A DNA stretch of 64,000 nucleotides from Microvirga brassicacearum (GCF_008757455.1 NZ_VCMV01000035.1:31451-95450), one strand, 5' to 3'; counted from the stretch's first letter, positions 8,516-18,064 are shown. Numbers and translations are program-made. Notes: a model not told the origin generated them from the sequence alone.

Positions 8516-9208
8516 ATGAGCGCAGTTGCTTCCATCCCAGAGCGATCCCAAACCATCACGATGTCGGACATGCGGGAGCGGTTCTTTACTGCTTTGCTCT
8601 CCGACGTGCTGGACGGGCTTGGCTGCGTCAACCAAGCGATGGCTTCCACCATCCGCCCGCTCGACGATGCGCTGGTGATGGTCGGGCGGGCGCGGACGGC
8701 CCTCTACCTCGAGGTCTTTGAGGCTCCGGAGCCCGGTGAGAACCCCTATGAGCTGGAAATTGAGCTGGTGGACAGCCTCACAGCCGATCAGATCCCAATT
8801 TTTTGCTGCGGGAAGTCAGGGCGAATTGCGCCTTGGGGAGGCCTCCTGAGCACGGCTGCGAAATTCAGGGGAGCGGCCGGTGCGGTCATGGATGGCTTCG
8901 TGCGTGACACTCGGGAAATCCGTCGCATCGAATTCCCGGTGTTCCATGGAGGCATTGCACCCTTGGACAGCAAGGGTCGTGGAAAGATTGTCGCCATCGA
9001 CGTCGGTATCGAGTGCGCGGGGGTAAAGGTCCGCTCCGGGGACCTCGTGTTTGGCGATGCGGACGGTGTCATCGTCGTGCCCCAAGAAATCGAACACCAG
9101 GTCATCGTAGCCGCGCTGGAAAAATTGAAGGGTGAACGCAAGACCATGCACGCTCTCGAATCGGGGCAGTCGCTCGCGGCGGTGTTTGCGGAGTTCGGAA
9201 TTCTCTAG
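8516..9208 (+). CDS. RraA-like aldolase family protein
   Basis: A 230-aa protein of the RraA/4-hydroxy-4-methyl-2-oxoglutarate (HMG/CHA) aldolase family. The signature runs through GGLLSTAAKFRGAAGAVMDG and FVRDTREI, followed by GDLVFGDADGVIVVP, which is typical of catabolic RraA-like members as well as of true RNase E inhibitors. Given the operon (sugar-acid dehydratase, dehydrogenase, transporter) an aldolase or dehydratase role is more likely than RNase regulation. The start at 8516 is uncertain: the Shine-Dalgarno is poor and an ATG at 8561 is also possible. First gene of an operon running to 14779. Confidence 0.8.
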   Translation: MSAVASIPERSQTITMSDMRERFFTALLSDVLDGLGCVNQAMASTIRPLDDALVMVGRARTALYLEVFEAPEPGENPYELEIELVDSLTADQIPIFCCGKSGRIAPWGGLLSTAAKFRGAAGAVMDGFVRDTREIRRIEFPVFHGGIAPLDSKGRGKIVAIDVGIECAGVKVRSGDLVFGDADGVIVVPQEIEHQVIVAALEKLKGERKTMHALESGQSLAAVFAEFGIL

Positions 9209-9301
9209 CGTCCAAGCTTCGCGAAAGGGAGGAACTTTCCGAAGTTGACGTCGGTGTTGCGTAGGACTTTTAGGCGAAGCATCAAACAAGAGGGAACAGA
9301 G

Positions 9302-10879
9302 ATGTTATTGTGGAGCAGAAGAATCTTCCAGCTCGCGGCTGTGGCTACCGGCGCGCTCTACGCCAATGGAGCGCTGGCGGATAGCAAAATTTGCGGGCAG
9401 AAGGGTGGCGACCTGATATTCGGCATGGAGGCTAAATTCAGCACGCTCGACCAGCATGCGAACGCAGCCCACTCGACGCGCAACATCGCCATGAATGTCT
9501 TCGAGACGTTGATGACTCGCGACGAGAATATGAGCCCGATCCTTGATCTCGCTGAATCTCTCGATATCAGCGCCGACAAAAAGACGTACACGTTCAAGCT
9601 CCGCCCCAATGTCCTCTTCCACAATGGAAAACCTTTGACATCGGCGGATGTCGCCGCTTCATTTGAGCGGTACAAGCGCGTTGGCGTCGACCGTTCGGCC
9701 CTGGATGGCATTGCTCGCTGGGAAACCCCGGATCCCCAGACCTTCACGATCGTACTCACTGCGCCGAGGGCAACGTTCCTGGAGAGCATTTCCGCCTCCA
9801 CCGTCCCCATCGTCATCGTGCCTGTCGAGGAAGCCTCTGCGGCTGCCACCCACCTCAAGCCAATCGGGACAGGCCCGTTCGAGCTCGTCGAGCTCGTCCC
9901 CGACAGCCACGTCAAGCTGAAGCGCTTCGACAAATATGTGCCGAACGCGAAGCACAAGGAGATATCCGGTTTTGCCGGCCACAAGGAGGCCTGCCTCGAT
10001 ACGGTCACCTTCAAGGCCCTGCCAGAGCCTGGTGCACGTACAGCTGCGCTTGAAGTGGGTGAAATTCATGCTGTCGAGGACGTCCCCACGCTTTCCCAGA
10101 AGCGGCTTGCGGAGAACAAGGACATAAAACTTGTTCGGCTGAAGAATGCGGCACTGAACGTCACTTATCCAAATCAATCGGCATCCCCGACCGACAATGT
10201 CAAGGTAAGGCAGGCGATCCTTGCGGCCCTCGACATGGAAGAGATTATGGAGGCCGCAACCGATGGGGCCTTCGATCTCAACCCGTCGTTTCAGTTCCCT
10301 GGACAGGCCTATTACACGGAGGCTGGCAAAGAGCTTTACAACCAGCGCAATCCTGAGAAGTCCAAGAAGCTCCTGGCCGAGGCTGGATATAAGGGCGAGA
10401 AGGTGACCTTGCTGACGACGCGTGACATTCCGCGCGCCTACACCACCGCTTTTGTCATGTCCGAACAGATGAAGGCCGCCGGAATAAACGCCGAACTGCT
10501 GGTGCTCGATTGGCCGACGGCCTTAAGCATAAGCATGAATGAAACCAAGGGCTGGAACTTCTTCTTCACTGGCTGGATCACAGTGACCGCGCAGGGTGGG
10601 GCTCAATCCCTTCGCAATCTCGCCGATCCCTCCAATGTCCACAAGCCGAAGGATAACAAATCCGACCCCATATTCATGGAGGCGTTCCAGCGCATTGCAA
10701 ACGGAGAGACCCTGGAGGAACGGAAGAAGGCGTTCGCCGATGCGCAGGCAAGGGCGCTCGATCAAGTGATGGCCTTTCCCTTTGGATCTGTACCGAAAAT
10801 TCAGGCGACGCGGGCCAATGTCGAAGGATACAAACCCTTCTTCAACACCCGTGTGTCGAATGTTTGGATCAAACGCTAG
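9302..10879 (+). CDS. ABC transporter periplasmic binding protein, SBP_bac_5 family
   Basis: Extracellular solute-binding protein of the dipeptide/oligopeptide/nickel (family 5) type, 525 aa. Residues 1-25 form a signal peptide ending ANGALA. The mature protein contains family-typical segments such as LAESLDISADKKTYTFKLR and a core GTGPFELVELVPDSHVKLKR. The start at 9302 is preceded by AGAGGGA; the frame is open further upstream but without signal-peptide character. It would capture the substrate for the permeases encoded next. Family 5 proteins also bind non-peptides (sugars, opines), and the sugar-acid style neighbours make that plausible here. Confidence 0.9.
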   Translation: MLLWSRRIFQLAAVATGALYANGALADSKICGQKGGDLIFGMEAKFSTLDQHANAAHSTRNIAMNVFETLMTRDENMSPILDLAESLDISADKKTYTFKLRPNVLFHNGKPLTSADVAASFERYKRVGVDRSALDGIARWETPDPQTFTIVLTAPRATFLESISASTVPIVIVPVEEASAAATHLKPIGTGPFELVELVPDSHVKLKRFDKYVPNAKHKEISGFAGHKEACLDTVTFKALPEPGARTAALEVGEIHAVEDVPTLSQKRLAENKDIKLVRLKNAALNVTYPNQSASPTDNVKVRQAILAALDMEEIMEAATDGAFDLNPSFQFPGQAYYTEAGKELYNQRNPEKSKKLLAEAGYKGEKVTLLTTRDIPRAYTTAFVMSEQMKAAGINAELLVLDWPTALSISMNETKGWNFFFTGWITVTAQGGAQSLRNLADPSNVHKPKDNKSDPIFMEAFQRIANGETLEERKKAFADAQARALDQVMAFPFGSVPKIQATRANVEGYKPFFNTRVSNVWIKR

Positions 10880-10887
10880 AACGACAA

Positions 10888-10914
10888 AAATGCGGCCCGA
10901 CTCGGGCCGCATTT
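10888..10914 (+). terminator. Strong GC-rich hairpin after the binding-protein gene
   Basis: AAATGCGGCCC (10888-10898) and GGGCCGCATTT (10904-10914) form a perfect 11-bp stem with a 5-base loop, extendable by one G-C pair. It starts 8 bp after the binding-protein stop and lacks a downstream T-run, so it may be a partial terminator or a 3' stabiliser that raises binding protein over permease levels. Confidence 0.6.
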
Positions 10915-10933
10915 CCCACCGACGGGGACGGCG

Positions 10934-11878
10934 ATGAGAGCCTATGCGATAAAACGAATACTCCAGGCCATTCCGATCTTGATGCTGGTGAGTCTCATCT
11001 CATTTGGAATCATGCAACTGGTCCCCGGAGATCCGGCAAGCCTTCTCGCCGGACCCAATGCCACGCCTGCGGAGCTCGAGCAGGTGCGCATCAACCTCGG
11101 TCTCGACAAGCCGTTCCTGACTCAGCTCTTTATCTTCTACGGCAATCTCCTCAAAGGGGATCTCGGTCACTCGCTCCTGCTCGGAAAGCCGGTAACGGAG
11201 GCTGTTTTCGAGCGCTCTCCGGTCAGTATCTCGATCGCGCTATATTCCTTGGTCCTGACGGTTATTTTCGGCCTCGCAATCGGAGTCCTGGCCGCCATAC
11301 GACACAATACGTGGGTCGATCAGATCGCCACCAGTTTCGCGTTGATTGGTGTGTCCCTTCCGAACTTCTGGCTTGGGTTAGTCATGATCGTGGTTTTCTC
11401 GGTGCATCTCGGCCTGCTTCCGACGGGAGGGTATGTGCCGTTCACGAGGGATCCCATGGGCTGGCTTGTCGCGGCGACGATGCCCGCCGTCTCCCTCGCC
11501 TTGATGCAGATTGGTCTGCTCGCGCGTCTGACGCGATCGACAATGCTTGAAGTGCTGAGCCAGGACTACATCCGCACAGCGCGTGCGAAAGGACTTTCGG
11601 AGATCCGTGTCATCGCCAAGCATGCATTGGCCAATGTCATGATCCCAGTCGTCACAGTACTAGGAATGATCCTTTCCGTGCTCATGTCGGGATCGGTGAT
11701 TGTTGAGACCGTTTTTGCCATTCCGGGAATTGGCTCGCTGCTTGGAAACGCCATCCTCGGACGTGATTACCCCATGATCCAGGGTGGCCTTCTGTTCGTC
11801 GCGGCGGTCTTGCTGACACTCAATATCGTCGTGGACCTGTTGTATGCCTATCTCGATCCGCGGGTCCGTGTCAGATGA
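10934..11878 (+). CDS. DppB-like ABC transporter permease
   Basis: First inner-membrane permease (314 aa) of the family-5 importer. The N-terminus MRAYAIKRILQAIPILMLV leads into the first transmembrane helix, and FGIMQLVPGDPA is the conserved DppB/OppB periplasmic-loop start. The EAA loop (YIRTARAKGLSEIRVIAKHA) lies near residues 212-231, and the protein ends YAYLDPRVRVR, as usual for this family. Overlaps the next gene by 4 bp (ATGA). Confidence 0.93.
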   Translation: MRAYAIKRILQAIPILMLVSLISFGIMQLVPGDPASLLAGPNATPAELEQVRINLGLDKPFLTQLFIFYGNLLKGDLGHSLLLGKPVTEAVFERSPVSISIALYSLVLTVIFGLAIGVLAAIRHNTWVDQIATSFALIGVSLPNFWLGLVMIVVFSVHLGLLPTGGYVPFTRDPMGWLVAATMPAVSLALMQIGLLARLTRSTMLEVLSQDYIRTARAKGLSEIRVIAKHALANVMIPVVTVLGMILSVLMSGSVIVETVFAIPGIGSLLGNAILGRDYPMIQGGLLFVAAVLLTLNIVVDLLYAYLDPRVRVR

Positions 11879-12771
11879 GTTCCAGGACAGTCTCCGAGAC
11901 GCCGGCCGGTGTTGTCGCACGCAAGTATTTTTGGCGCGGACGAATTGCCCGCCGGTTGATGAAACACCGGTCATTCGTCATCGGCGCCGTGCTCTGTACG
12001 CTGGTGCTGCTCGTAGCGATCTTTGCGCCTTTGATTGCGCCGACCGATCCGAACCGGATGGCCATCCGGTTCCGGTTCCAGCCGCCGTCATGGGATTTTC
12101 CGCTTGGCACCGACAATCTCGGCCGTAATCTTGTCAGTAGGGTTGCGTACGGAGCACGGCTCAGCCTGATGATCGGGCTCGGGGTTGTCCTCCTCAATGC
12201 TGCTTTTGGCGTTCTGCTGGGTGCCCTCGCGGGCTATTTCGAGCGGCTCGACGGCTTTCTCATGCGCTTGTCCGATGCGCTGATGGCCTTTCCGTCCATT
12301 CTTCTCGCGATCGGGATCGCAGCGGCGCTCGGAGCTTCAGCGACCACGGCGGTGATCGCACTCGCCGTCGTATACATCCCCAGAACCGCTCGAATTCTTA
12401 GGGCATCAGTTCTCGTGGTCAAAGAACAGGAATTCGTCCAAGCCTCGCAAGCTGCAGGGGCAAGCCACGGCCGGATCCTTTTCCGCCGTATCCTGCCCAA
12501 CTGCATGGCTCCTCTTATCGTTCAGCTCAGCTTCGTTTTTGCTTACGCTGTGCTCTCCGAAGCGGTCCTCAGCTTCCTCGGCCTCGGCGCCCCACCGACA
12601 ACGCCCAGTTGGGGCATCTTGATCTCCGAGGGGCGCAGTTACATTCGTGAAGCCCCCTGGCTGACCATCGTTCCAGGGGGAGCGATAGCCGTCACCGTGC
12701 TTGGGCTGAACCTTCTGGGCGACGGGTTGCGCGATGTTCTTGATCCGCGCGTAAAGATGGACGGAGCCTGA
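11875..12771 (+). CDS. DppC-like ABC transporter permease
   Basis: Second permease (298 aa). It has a cytoplasmic N-terminal extension, a first helix near residues 36-58, then the conserved FPLGTDNLGRNLVSRVAYGA segment of DppC/OppC proteins, an EAA loop around FVQASQAAGASHGRILFRRI, and the C-terminal LLGDGLRDVLDPR signature. It overlaps genes on both sides (ATGA with the upstream permease, and one base with the ATPase), showing tight translational coupling. Confidence 0.93.
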   Translation: MSSRTVSETPAGVVARKYFWRGRIARRLMKHRSFVIGAVLCTLVLLVAIFAPLIAPTDPNRMAIRFRFQPPSWDFPLGTDNLGRNLVSRVAYGARLSLMIGLGVVLLNAAFGVLLGALAGYFERLDGFLMRLSDALMAFPSILLAIGIAAALGASATTAVIALAVVYIPRTARILRASVLVVKEQEFVQASQAAGASHGRILFRRILPNCMAPLIVQLSFVFAYAVLSEAVLSFLGLGAPPTTPSWGILISEGRSYIREAPWLTIVPGGAIAVTVLGLNLLGDGLRDVLDPRVKMDGA

Positions 12772-13769
12772 TGAGCCAGACGCCATTACTCAGTCTCCGC
12801 AATCTTCGCACGATGTTTACAGGAGAGAACGGCGAGGTCGTCGCCGTCGACAATGTCAGCTTCGACGTCAACGCGGGCGAGATCGTCGGTGTTGTCGGCG
12901 AGAGCGGCTCTGGGAAGAGTGTTACTGCGCTGTCGATCATGGGTCTTCTCCCAAAAACGGGGGCACGCATAAGTGGGGGAGAGATCCTGTTCCGTGGAAG
13001 GGATCTGCTCAAGCTCTCATCGCGCGAAATGCGCGGCTTGAGGGGGCGCGAGATCGGAATGATCTTTCAGGAGCCGATGAGTTCTCTCAATCCTGTGTTT
13101 CCGATCGGTGACCAGATTGTCGAGACTATCATCGCGCATGAGCGCATCGGTCACCGGGCGGCTTCCGCCCGCGCGGCCGACCTTTTGAATCGCGTGGGCA
13201 TTTCATCTCCGGCGCGCCGGATGCTGGACTACCCACACCAGCTCTCAGGCGGCATGCGGCAACGGGTGATGATCGCGATCGCGCTTGCTTGCTCGCCCAA
13301 GCTCCTTCTTGCTGATGAGCCGACGACGGCGCTTGATGTGACCATCCAAGCGCAGCTCCTGGATCTCCTCAGGGACATCCAGGATGAGACGGGCATGGCC
13401 ATCGTTCTCATCACCCACAATATGGGTGTGATCGCCGAATGTGCGGACCGCGTTGTTGTGATGTATGCCGGCCGCGTCGCAGAGGAAGCGCCTGTCGACC
13501 GGATTTTTGATGCGCCGAACCATCCCTATACGGTCGGGTTGCTGGGAAGCACGCCGGATATCACGCGCGACGAACGGCGACTCTGGACGATTCCCGGCTC
13601 GTTGCCGCGTATTGAAGCGCCGCCGAGTGGCTGTCGCTTCGCGCCTCGTTGCCAGCTCGCCATCGCGGATTGCGAGCGCGGACAGCCGCAAGCTGTCCAG
13701 ATCGGCGCAGCTCACTGGGCGGCATGCTTGCGAACTCAGGACGCGTCGAGCCTCGGGAGAAAGACGTGA
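12771..13769 (+). CDS. DppD-like ABC transporter ATP-binding protein
   Basis: Cytoplasmic ATPase (332 aa). Walker A is GESGSGKS (near residue 43-50), the Q-loop is in [12 protein letters not shown], the signature is [12 protein letters not shown], Walker B is [12 protein letters not shown] and the switch histidine is in LITHNMGV. The C-terminal oligopeptide/dipeptide extension includes [17 protein letters not shown], a cysteine cluster known in this family. It forms a heterodimer with the next gene product. Confidence 0.93.
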   Translation: MSQTPLLSLRNLRTMFTGENGEVVAVDNVSFDVNAGEIVGVVGESGSGKSVTALSIMGLLPKTGARISGGEILFRGRDLLKLSSREMRGLRGREIGMIFQEPMSSLNPVFPIGDQIVETIIAHERIGHRAASARAADLLNRVGISSPARRMLDYPHQLSGGMRQRVMIAIALACSPKLLLADEPTTALDVTIQAQLLDLLRDIQDETGMAIVLITHNMGVIAECADRVVVMYAGRVAEEAPVDRIFDAPNHPYTVGLLGSTPDITRDERRLWTIPGSLPRIEAPPSGCRFAPRCQLAIADCERGQPQAVQIGAAHWAACLRTQDASSLGRKT

Positions 13770-14779
13770 CACAGCCATTGCTCACGGTGAAGAACCTCAG
13801 CAAGAGCTTCGCGGCGCGGGGTGCCGCGTCGGCTAAGGACAGTCGTACAATCTATGCTGTCGACGATGTTGGCTTTCACGTTGAACACGGGGAAACGCTC
13901 GGGTTGGTTGGTGAAAGCGGTTGCGGGAAATCGACGACGGGCCGCCTTATCATGAGGTTGATCGAGCCGAGCGAAGGCTCAGTCCAGTTCGAAGGGCAGG
14001 ATGTCCTTTCGCTCAAGGGAACAGATCTCAAGCGGCTTCGAAAAGCCATGCAAATCGTCTTCCAGGATCCCTTCAGCTCCCTCAATCCCCGCATGTCGGT
14101 CGAAGATATCATTATCGAACCTCTCGTCGTTCAGGGCGACATGAACGGCACCGACATGAGACGGAGGGCGCGCCAGCTTCTCGACAAAGTCGGTCTTTCG
14201 TCGGCCCATGCAGGTCGATATCCGCACGAGTTTTCGGGAGGACAACGTCAACGGGTCGGGATTGCTCGCGCGTTGGCGCCCAACCCCAAATTCATCGTCT
14301 GCGACGAGGCCGTGTCAGCGCTTGACGTATCGGTTCAGGCTCAGGTGATCAATCTCCTGCAAGATCTGCAGGAGGAGTTTGGCCTGTCCTATCTTTTCAT
14401 TTCCCACGATCTTTCTGTGGTTAGGCACATCTCGACGCGTGTTGCAGTGATGTACTTGGGAAAGATCGTCGAGATTGCGGATAAGAAGACACTCTATGCG
14501 TCGCCCCGTCATCCCTATACGCAAGCGCTGTTGGCATCTATTCCCGTGCCTCATCCCAGTCTTCGGCGGCAGCGTGCGAGGATTGGGGGCGAGGTCGCCA
14601 GTGCACTTGCGCCGCCCTCGGGTTGCCGGTTCAGCCAGCGCTGCCCGATGGCGGAGGATCTTTGCCGGCGGGAGGCGCCCGCCATGCGCCACCTGGCAGC
14701 AAGTCACGAGGTAGCCTGCCACTTTGCCGAGAGAAGCGGCACACGTGCGGCAAGCCCGAAAGCGCGCGCGGTCGGCTAG
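13766..14779 (+). CDS. DppF-like ABC transporter ATP-binding protein
   Basis: Second ATPase (337 aa) with Walker [10 protein letters not shown], signature [15 protein letters not shown], Walker [15 protein letters not shown] and the C-terminal [14 protein letters not shown] extension. The start is taken as GTG at 13766: GGGAGA lies 6-11 bases upstream, it gives the normal N-terminus ([14 protein letters not shown]), and GTGA overlaps the previous stop. Longer in-frame starts exist but lie well inside the upstream gene. Last gene of the operon; the ceramidase-like gene runs toward it from the other strand. Confidence 0.92.
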   Translation: MTQPLLTVKNLSKSFAARGAASAKDSRTIYAVDDVGFHVEHGETLGLVGESGCGKSTTGRLIMRLIEPSEGSVQFEGQDVLSLKGTDLKRLRKAMQIVFQDPFSSLNPRMSVEDIIIEPLVVQGDMNGTDMRRRARQLLDKVGLSSAHAGRYPHEFSGGQRQRVGIARALAPNPKFIVCDEAVSALDVSVQAQVINLLQDLQEEFGLSYLFISHDLSVVRHISTRVAVMYLGKIVEIADKKTLYASPRHPYTQALLASIPVPHPSLRRQRARIGGEVASALAPPSGCRFSQRCPMAEDLCRREAPAMRHLAASHEVACHFAERSGTRAASPKARAVG

Positions 14780-14795
14780 GCAGGCCGCATCACTT

Positions 14796-14823
14796 CGTGC
14801 CGTGTGGCGCCAGGCGCGGCACG
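14796..14823. terminator. Hairpin between convergent genes
   Basis: CGTGCCG (14796-14802) and CGGCACG (14817-14823) form a 7-bp GC-rich stem between the convergent DppF-like and ceramidase-like genes. There is no T-run on either side, so a role as a bidirectional terminator is only suggestive. Confidence 0.3.
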
Positions 14824-14835
14824 GCACGACGTGAA

Positions 14836-16242
14836 TCAGGACCTGTTGATATCGAGAACCAGAGCGCAGGCGGCGTCGCGGAACACTGCTTCGGCCTTTG
14901 GCGATACGTAGGAAGCGAGCTCGGCCTCGTAGCCGCCCTCGTCAAAGGTTTCGCGCAGGGGAAGATAGCCCTCCGTGCCGTTCGTATAGCCGCCGACGAA
15001 TGTGACGGCGAAAGACGAGGCTTGCCGGATGGCTTTTCCGGTCGCGGCAAACAATTCCATTGGTGCCGTAACGAAGACCGCATCACCAATGCGGATAGCA
15101 CGGATCTCGATCGGGACGGAGACCGTCCCTTGTGCACGTTTTGCCATCCCGAGGAGCATGTCGGCGCGGCGGGCGCGGAAGTGGAGATCCGCAAAGTGTT
15201 CGGGGGTCGACGTGCCACGATCGAGGCCAAGAAACTCGGAGCGTGTCTGCGCGGCCTTGCGCTCAAGGCTCTCAATCGGTTCAAAGGCTCGAACCGGCAG
15301 CGCGACAGTTACCGCACGAACCGCGACCCTGACCGGGCTGTCGGGGAGATACGTCCTGTTCCAGAGTCCCAGTGGCGCTCCGGATTCGACCACATGGCTG
15401 AAGCTTTCCTCATAGGGAGCGGGTTCGAGGGCGAGAAGCGTGCTGGCGGCATCGGCGGCAAGGCGACGCCCGATCTTCTCTGCAACCCGGACATCACCTG
15501 TCAACGCGTCGTAGGGAATTTGATCGCCTGCACATCCTTGCAGGAAGATACAGGTTCCCCCGACGAGGCTCTCAATGGAGTGTTTGAGAACTCCCGGAAA
15601 GTCGGAGCTGATCGATGAGTTCTGGTGAGCAAGCACGATAGGATGCGTACCGTATCCTACAATCGACGCGATGGTCTCGCCGTCGAGGTCGTCAAAACGC
15701 ACAAGGGAGAGCGTCGTGTCTCTCTCGCCGCCTTCGTTCTTGCTGACGACCACTCTGCCCTCCGCCGTCCGATAGCGCCGATGCATCGTCACTTCGCTTT
15801 TCCCATAGGCGGCCGCCATCCGAGCGGGACGCAACGCCGAATGGGCCTTTATCGCCGCTTCTCGCACCGCATCTCGCACGCGGTTCCGGTACGCCGGCAT
15901 CAGGTGCATGCCCGGTAGGTCTGCCGATGCACCGTTCGAGGTCTCGGCGTTCCAGACCGGGGCGCTGTGCGTATGGGTCGCGGCGATGCTTATATGAGTT
16001 GGCGTGATCCCTGTCGCGGATGCGATCTCAGCACGGAACTCATCAGCCACGGGTGTCGGAAAGCCGGTTACATCGACATCGACGATCATGACGGTTTGGC
16101 CGTCGCTCTCCAAGCAAAGGGCGGTTGCGAAGAGCGGAAGGTGAATGCGGTCGGCAACCTCGTGTGTCCGGGCGCCCCACAATGTATGGGCAATCCCCAC
16201 CGGCGGTGTGAATTCCTCGCGGCCTGTGCCAACTCTCAGCAT
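14836..16242 (-). CDS. Neutral/alkaline ceramidase-like hydrolase
   Basis: A 468-aa protein resembling the N-terminal catalytic region of neutral/alkaline non-lysosomal ceramidases. Family-type segments are the opening VGTGREEFTPPVG, AATHTHSAP, GYGTHPIVL, SSDFPG and FLQGCAGD. Neutral ceramidases use zinc and a serine to cleave N-acyl bonds, but many bacterial relatives in sugar operons are uncharacterised. No signal peptide is visible, so it is probably cytoplasmic, unlike secreted ceramidases. The start at 16242 (MLRVG) has GAGGAA upstream; the frame is open into the dehydratase gene. It lies 16 bp downstream of that gene, so the two are co-transcribed. Confidence 0.75.
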   Translation of the reverse strand: MLRVGTGREEFTPPVGIAHTLWGARTHEVADRIHLPLFATALCLESDGQTVMIVDVDVTGFPTPVADEFRAEIASATGITPTHISIAATHTHSAPVWNAETSNGASADLPGMHLMPAYRNRVRDAVREAAIKAHSALRPARMAAAYGKSEVTMHRRYRTAEGRVVVSKNEGGERDTTLSLVRFDDLDGETIASIVGYGTHPIVLAHQNSSISSDFPGVLKHSIESLVGGTCIFLQGCAGDQIPYDALTGDVRVAEKIGRRLAADAASTLLALEPAPYEESFSHVVESGAPLGLWNRTYLPDSPVRVAVRAVTVALPVRAFEPIESLERKAAQTRSEFLGLDRGTSTPEHFADLHFRARRADMLLGMAKRAQGTVSVPIEIRAIRIGDAVFVTAPMELFAATGKAIRQASSFAVTFVGGYTNGTEGYLPLRETFDEGGYEAELASYVSPKAEAVFRDAACALVLDINRS

Positions 16243-16258
16243 ATCAATTTCCTCTTGA

Positions 16259-17986
16259 TCAAACATAGTCGCGAGCAATTGCTGCGCCGCGAGATCCGGA
16301 TAGGAACGCAAAGTCGCAACCCTGATCGGCCTGAAGAACATGATCGATGAAGAGACGCTCGTAGCCACCAGATGGGACCGGGGGAGCCGACCATTCGGAA
16401 CGCCGACGGCTGAGCTCCTCCTCAGACACGTCGAGATGCAGCCGATTGGCGGTGACGTCGAGCTCGATCCGATCACCGTTTCGAACCAGTGCAAGCGGCC
16501 CACCGATAGCAGCCTCAGGCGTCACGTGGAGGATGACTGTGCCATAAGCGGTCCCACTCATGCGCGCATCGGAAATGCGCACCATGTCGGTGACACCGCG
16601 CTCGAGGAGAGAGCGGGGAAGCCCCATGTTTCCGACCTCCGGCATCCCGGGATAACCGCGGGGGCCACAATTTTTCAGCACGAGAACACAACTCTCATCA
16701 ACATCGAGATCGGGCGAGTCGATTCGCGCGTGATAGTCATCGATATCCTCAAACACAACCGCGCGACCGCTGTGACGAAGGAGATGCTCGCTCGCCGCAG
16801 ACGGTTTCAACACGGCGCCGTTCGGGCAAAGGTTGCCTCGTAGAACCGCAATTCCTCCATGCGCGGTGACCGGGCGGTCGAGGGGGCGGATAACCTCCTC
16901 GTTCTCTACCTGGGCGCCGCTATTATTCTCTCCTATCGTCCGGCCATTGACGGTGAGTGCATCCGGCTCGAATTGCCCCGCATCCAGAAGGCGTCTGATG
17001 ACGGCAGGCAAGCCGCCGGCATTATAAAAGTCTTCCATCAGATAACGCCCGGACGGCATGAGGTCGACGATCGTTGGAACACGCCGTCCGATCCTATCCC
17101 AGTCGTCAAGGTTGAGGGAAACACCGACCCGTCCGGCGATTGCCTGAAGATGAAGAACGGCGTTCGTCGACCCTCCAATCGCCGCATTGATGCGGATTGC
17201 GTTTTCGAACGCCTTGCGGACGAGAATCTGTGAAGGCACGACGCCGCCGTGCACCATGTCGACGATCCGGCGGCCGCTCATAAAAGCGAGCACGCGGCGA
17301 CGCGCATCCACCGACGGAATAGCCGCGTTACCGGGGAGAGTAATTCCCAAAGCTTCAGACAGGCAGGCCATGGTTGACGCCGTTCCCATGGTATTGCAAG
17401 TGCCAGGCGATCGGCTCATGGCGCTCTCGGCAGCAAGGAATTCTTCTTCCGTGATAAGCCCCGCGCGAACTTCCTCGCTGAGTCGCCAAACGTCGGTTCC
17501 CGATCCAATGACACGGCCCTTGAAGCTACCGCTGAGCATCGGGCCGGCCGAAACTAGAATCGTTGGCACGTTGCAGCTCGCCGCGCCCATGACGAGAGCG
17601 GGGGTCGTCTTGTCGCAGCCGGCAAGCAGCACGACCCCATCAATGGGATTGGCACGAATCGTCTCCTCGACTTCCATGCTGGCGAGATTGCGGAACATCA
17701 TCGCAGTCGGGCGCATGTTCGATTCACCGAGGGACATGACGGGAAATTCGACCGGCAAGCCGCCTGCCTCGATTATGCCACGCCTGGTCTGCTCCGCGAG
17801 GTCTCTCAATTGTCCATTGCAGGGCGTGAGTTCCGACCAGGTGTTGCATATGCCGATTACCGGCCGGCCATCGAAAAAGTGCGGAGCCAGGCCTTGGTTC
17901 TTCATCCAGCTTCGATGGATGAAGGCGCCCTTACCGTTCCCCGCGAACCATTCTGCCGAACGCAGGCCCTGTTTCTCTTTTGTCAT
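16259..17986 (-). CDS. IlvD/Edd family dehydratase, sugar-acid type
   Basis: A 575-aa iron-sulfur dehydratase of the IlvD/Edd family. Cluster and active-site segments are CNTWSELTPCN, AGCDKTTPA and GTCNTMGTASTM. The opening LRSAEWFAG and FIHRSWMKNQG resemble pentonate/hexonate (arabinonate, xylonate) dehydratases more than dihydroxy-acid dehydratase of isoleucine-valine synthesis. It would convert an aldonate to its 2-keto-3-deoxy acid. Preceded by GAGGGAACG before the ATG. Its upstream region, shared with the divergent lacI-type gene, carries operator copy 2. Confidence 0.88.
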   Translation of the reverse strand: MTKEKQGLRSAEWFAGNGKGAFIHRSWMKNQGLAPHFFDGRPVIGICNTWSELTPCNGQLRDLAEQTRRGIIEAGGLPVEFPVMSLGESNMRPTAMMFRNLASMEVEETIRANPIDGVVLLAGCDKTTPALVMGAASCNVPTILVSAGPMLSGSFKGRVIGSGTDVWRLSEEVRAGLITEEEFLAAESAMSRSPGTCNTMGTASTMACLSEALGITLPGNAAIPSVDARRRVLAFMSGRRIVDMVHGGVVPSQILVRKAFENAIRINAAIGGSTNAVLHLQAIAGRVGVSLNLDDWDRIGRRVPTIVDLMPSGRYLMEDFYNAGGLPAVIRRLLDAGQFEPDALTVNGRTIGENNSGAQVENEEVIRPLDRPVTAHGGIAVLRGNLCPNGAVLKPSAASEHLLRHSGRAVVFEDIDDYHARIDSPDLDVDESCVLVLKNCGPRGYPGMPEVGNMGLPRSLLERGVTDMVRISDARMSGTAYGTVILHVTPEAAIGGPLALVRNGDRIELDVTANRLHLDVSEEELSRRRSEWSAPPVPSGGYERLFIDHVLQADQGCDFAFLSGSRGAAIARDYV

Positions 17987-18046
17987 CGTTCCCTCGGAAA
18001 TCCGCGCAGCCAGCTGGCTGACGATGCGTCATCTATATTCCGCCAT

Positions 18047-18064
18047 TGATTTATCGTTAAATCA
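18047..18064. promoter_or_regulatory. LacI-type operator, copy 2
   Basis: TGATTTATCGTTAAATCA is an 18-bp inverted repeat (8 of 9 paired positions) with a central CG, between the divergent dehydratase and LacI-family genes. Its reverse complement differs from the site at 8470-8487 at only one position. This placement fits autoregulation plus control of the dehydratase and ceramidase-like genes. Confidence 0.75.
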
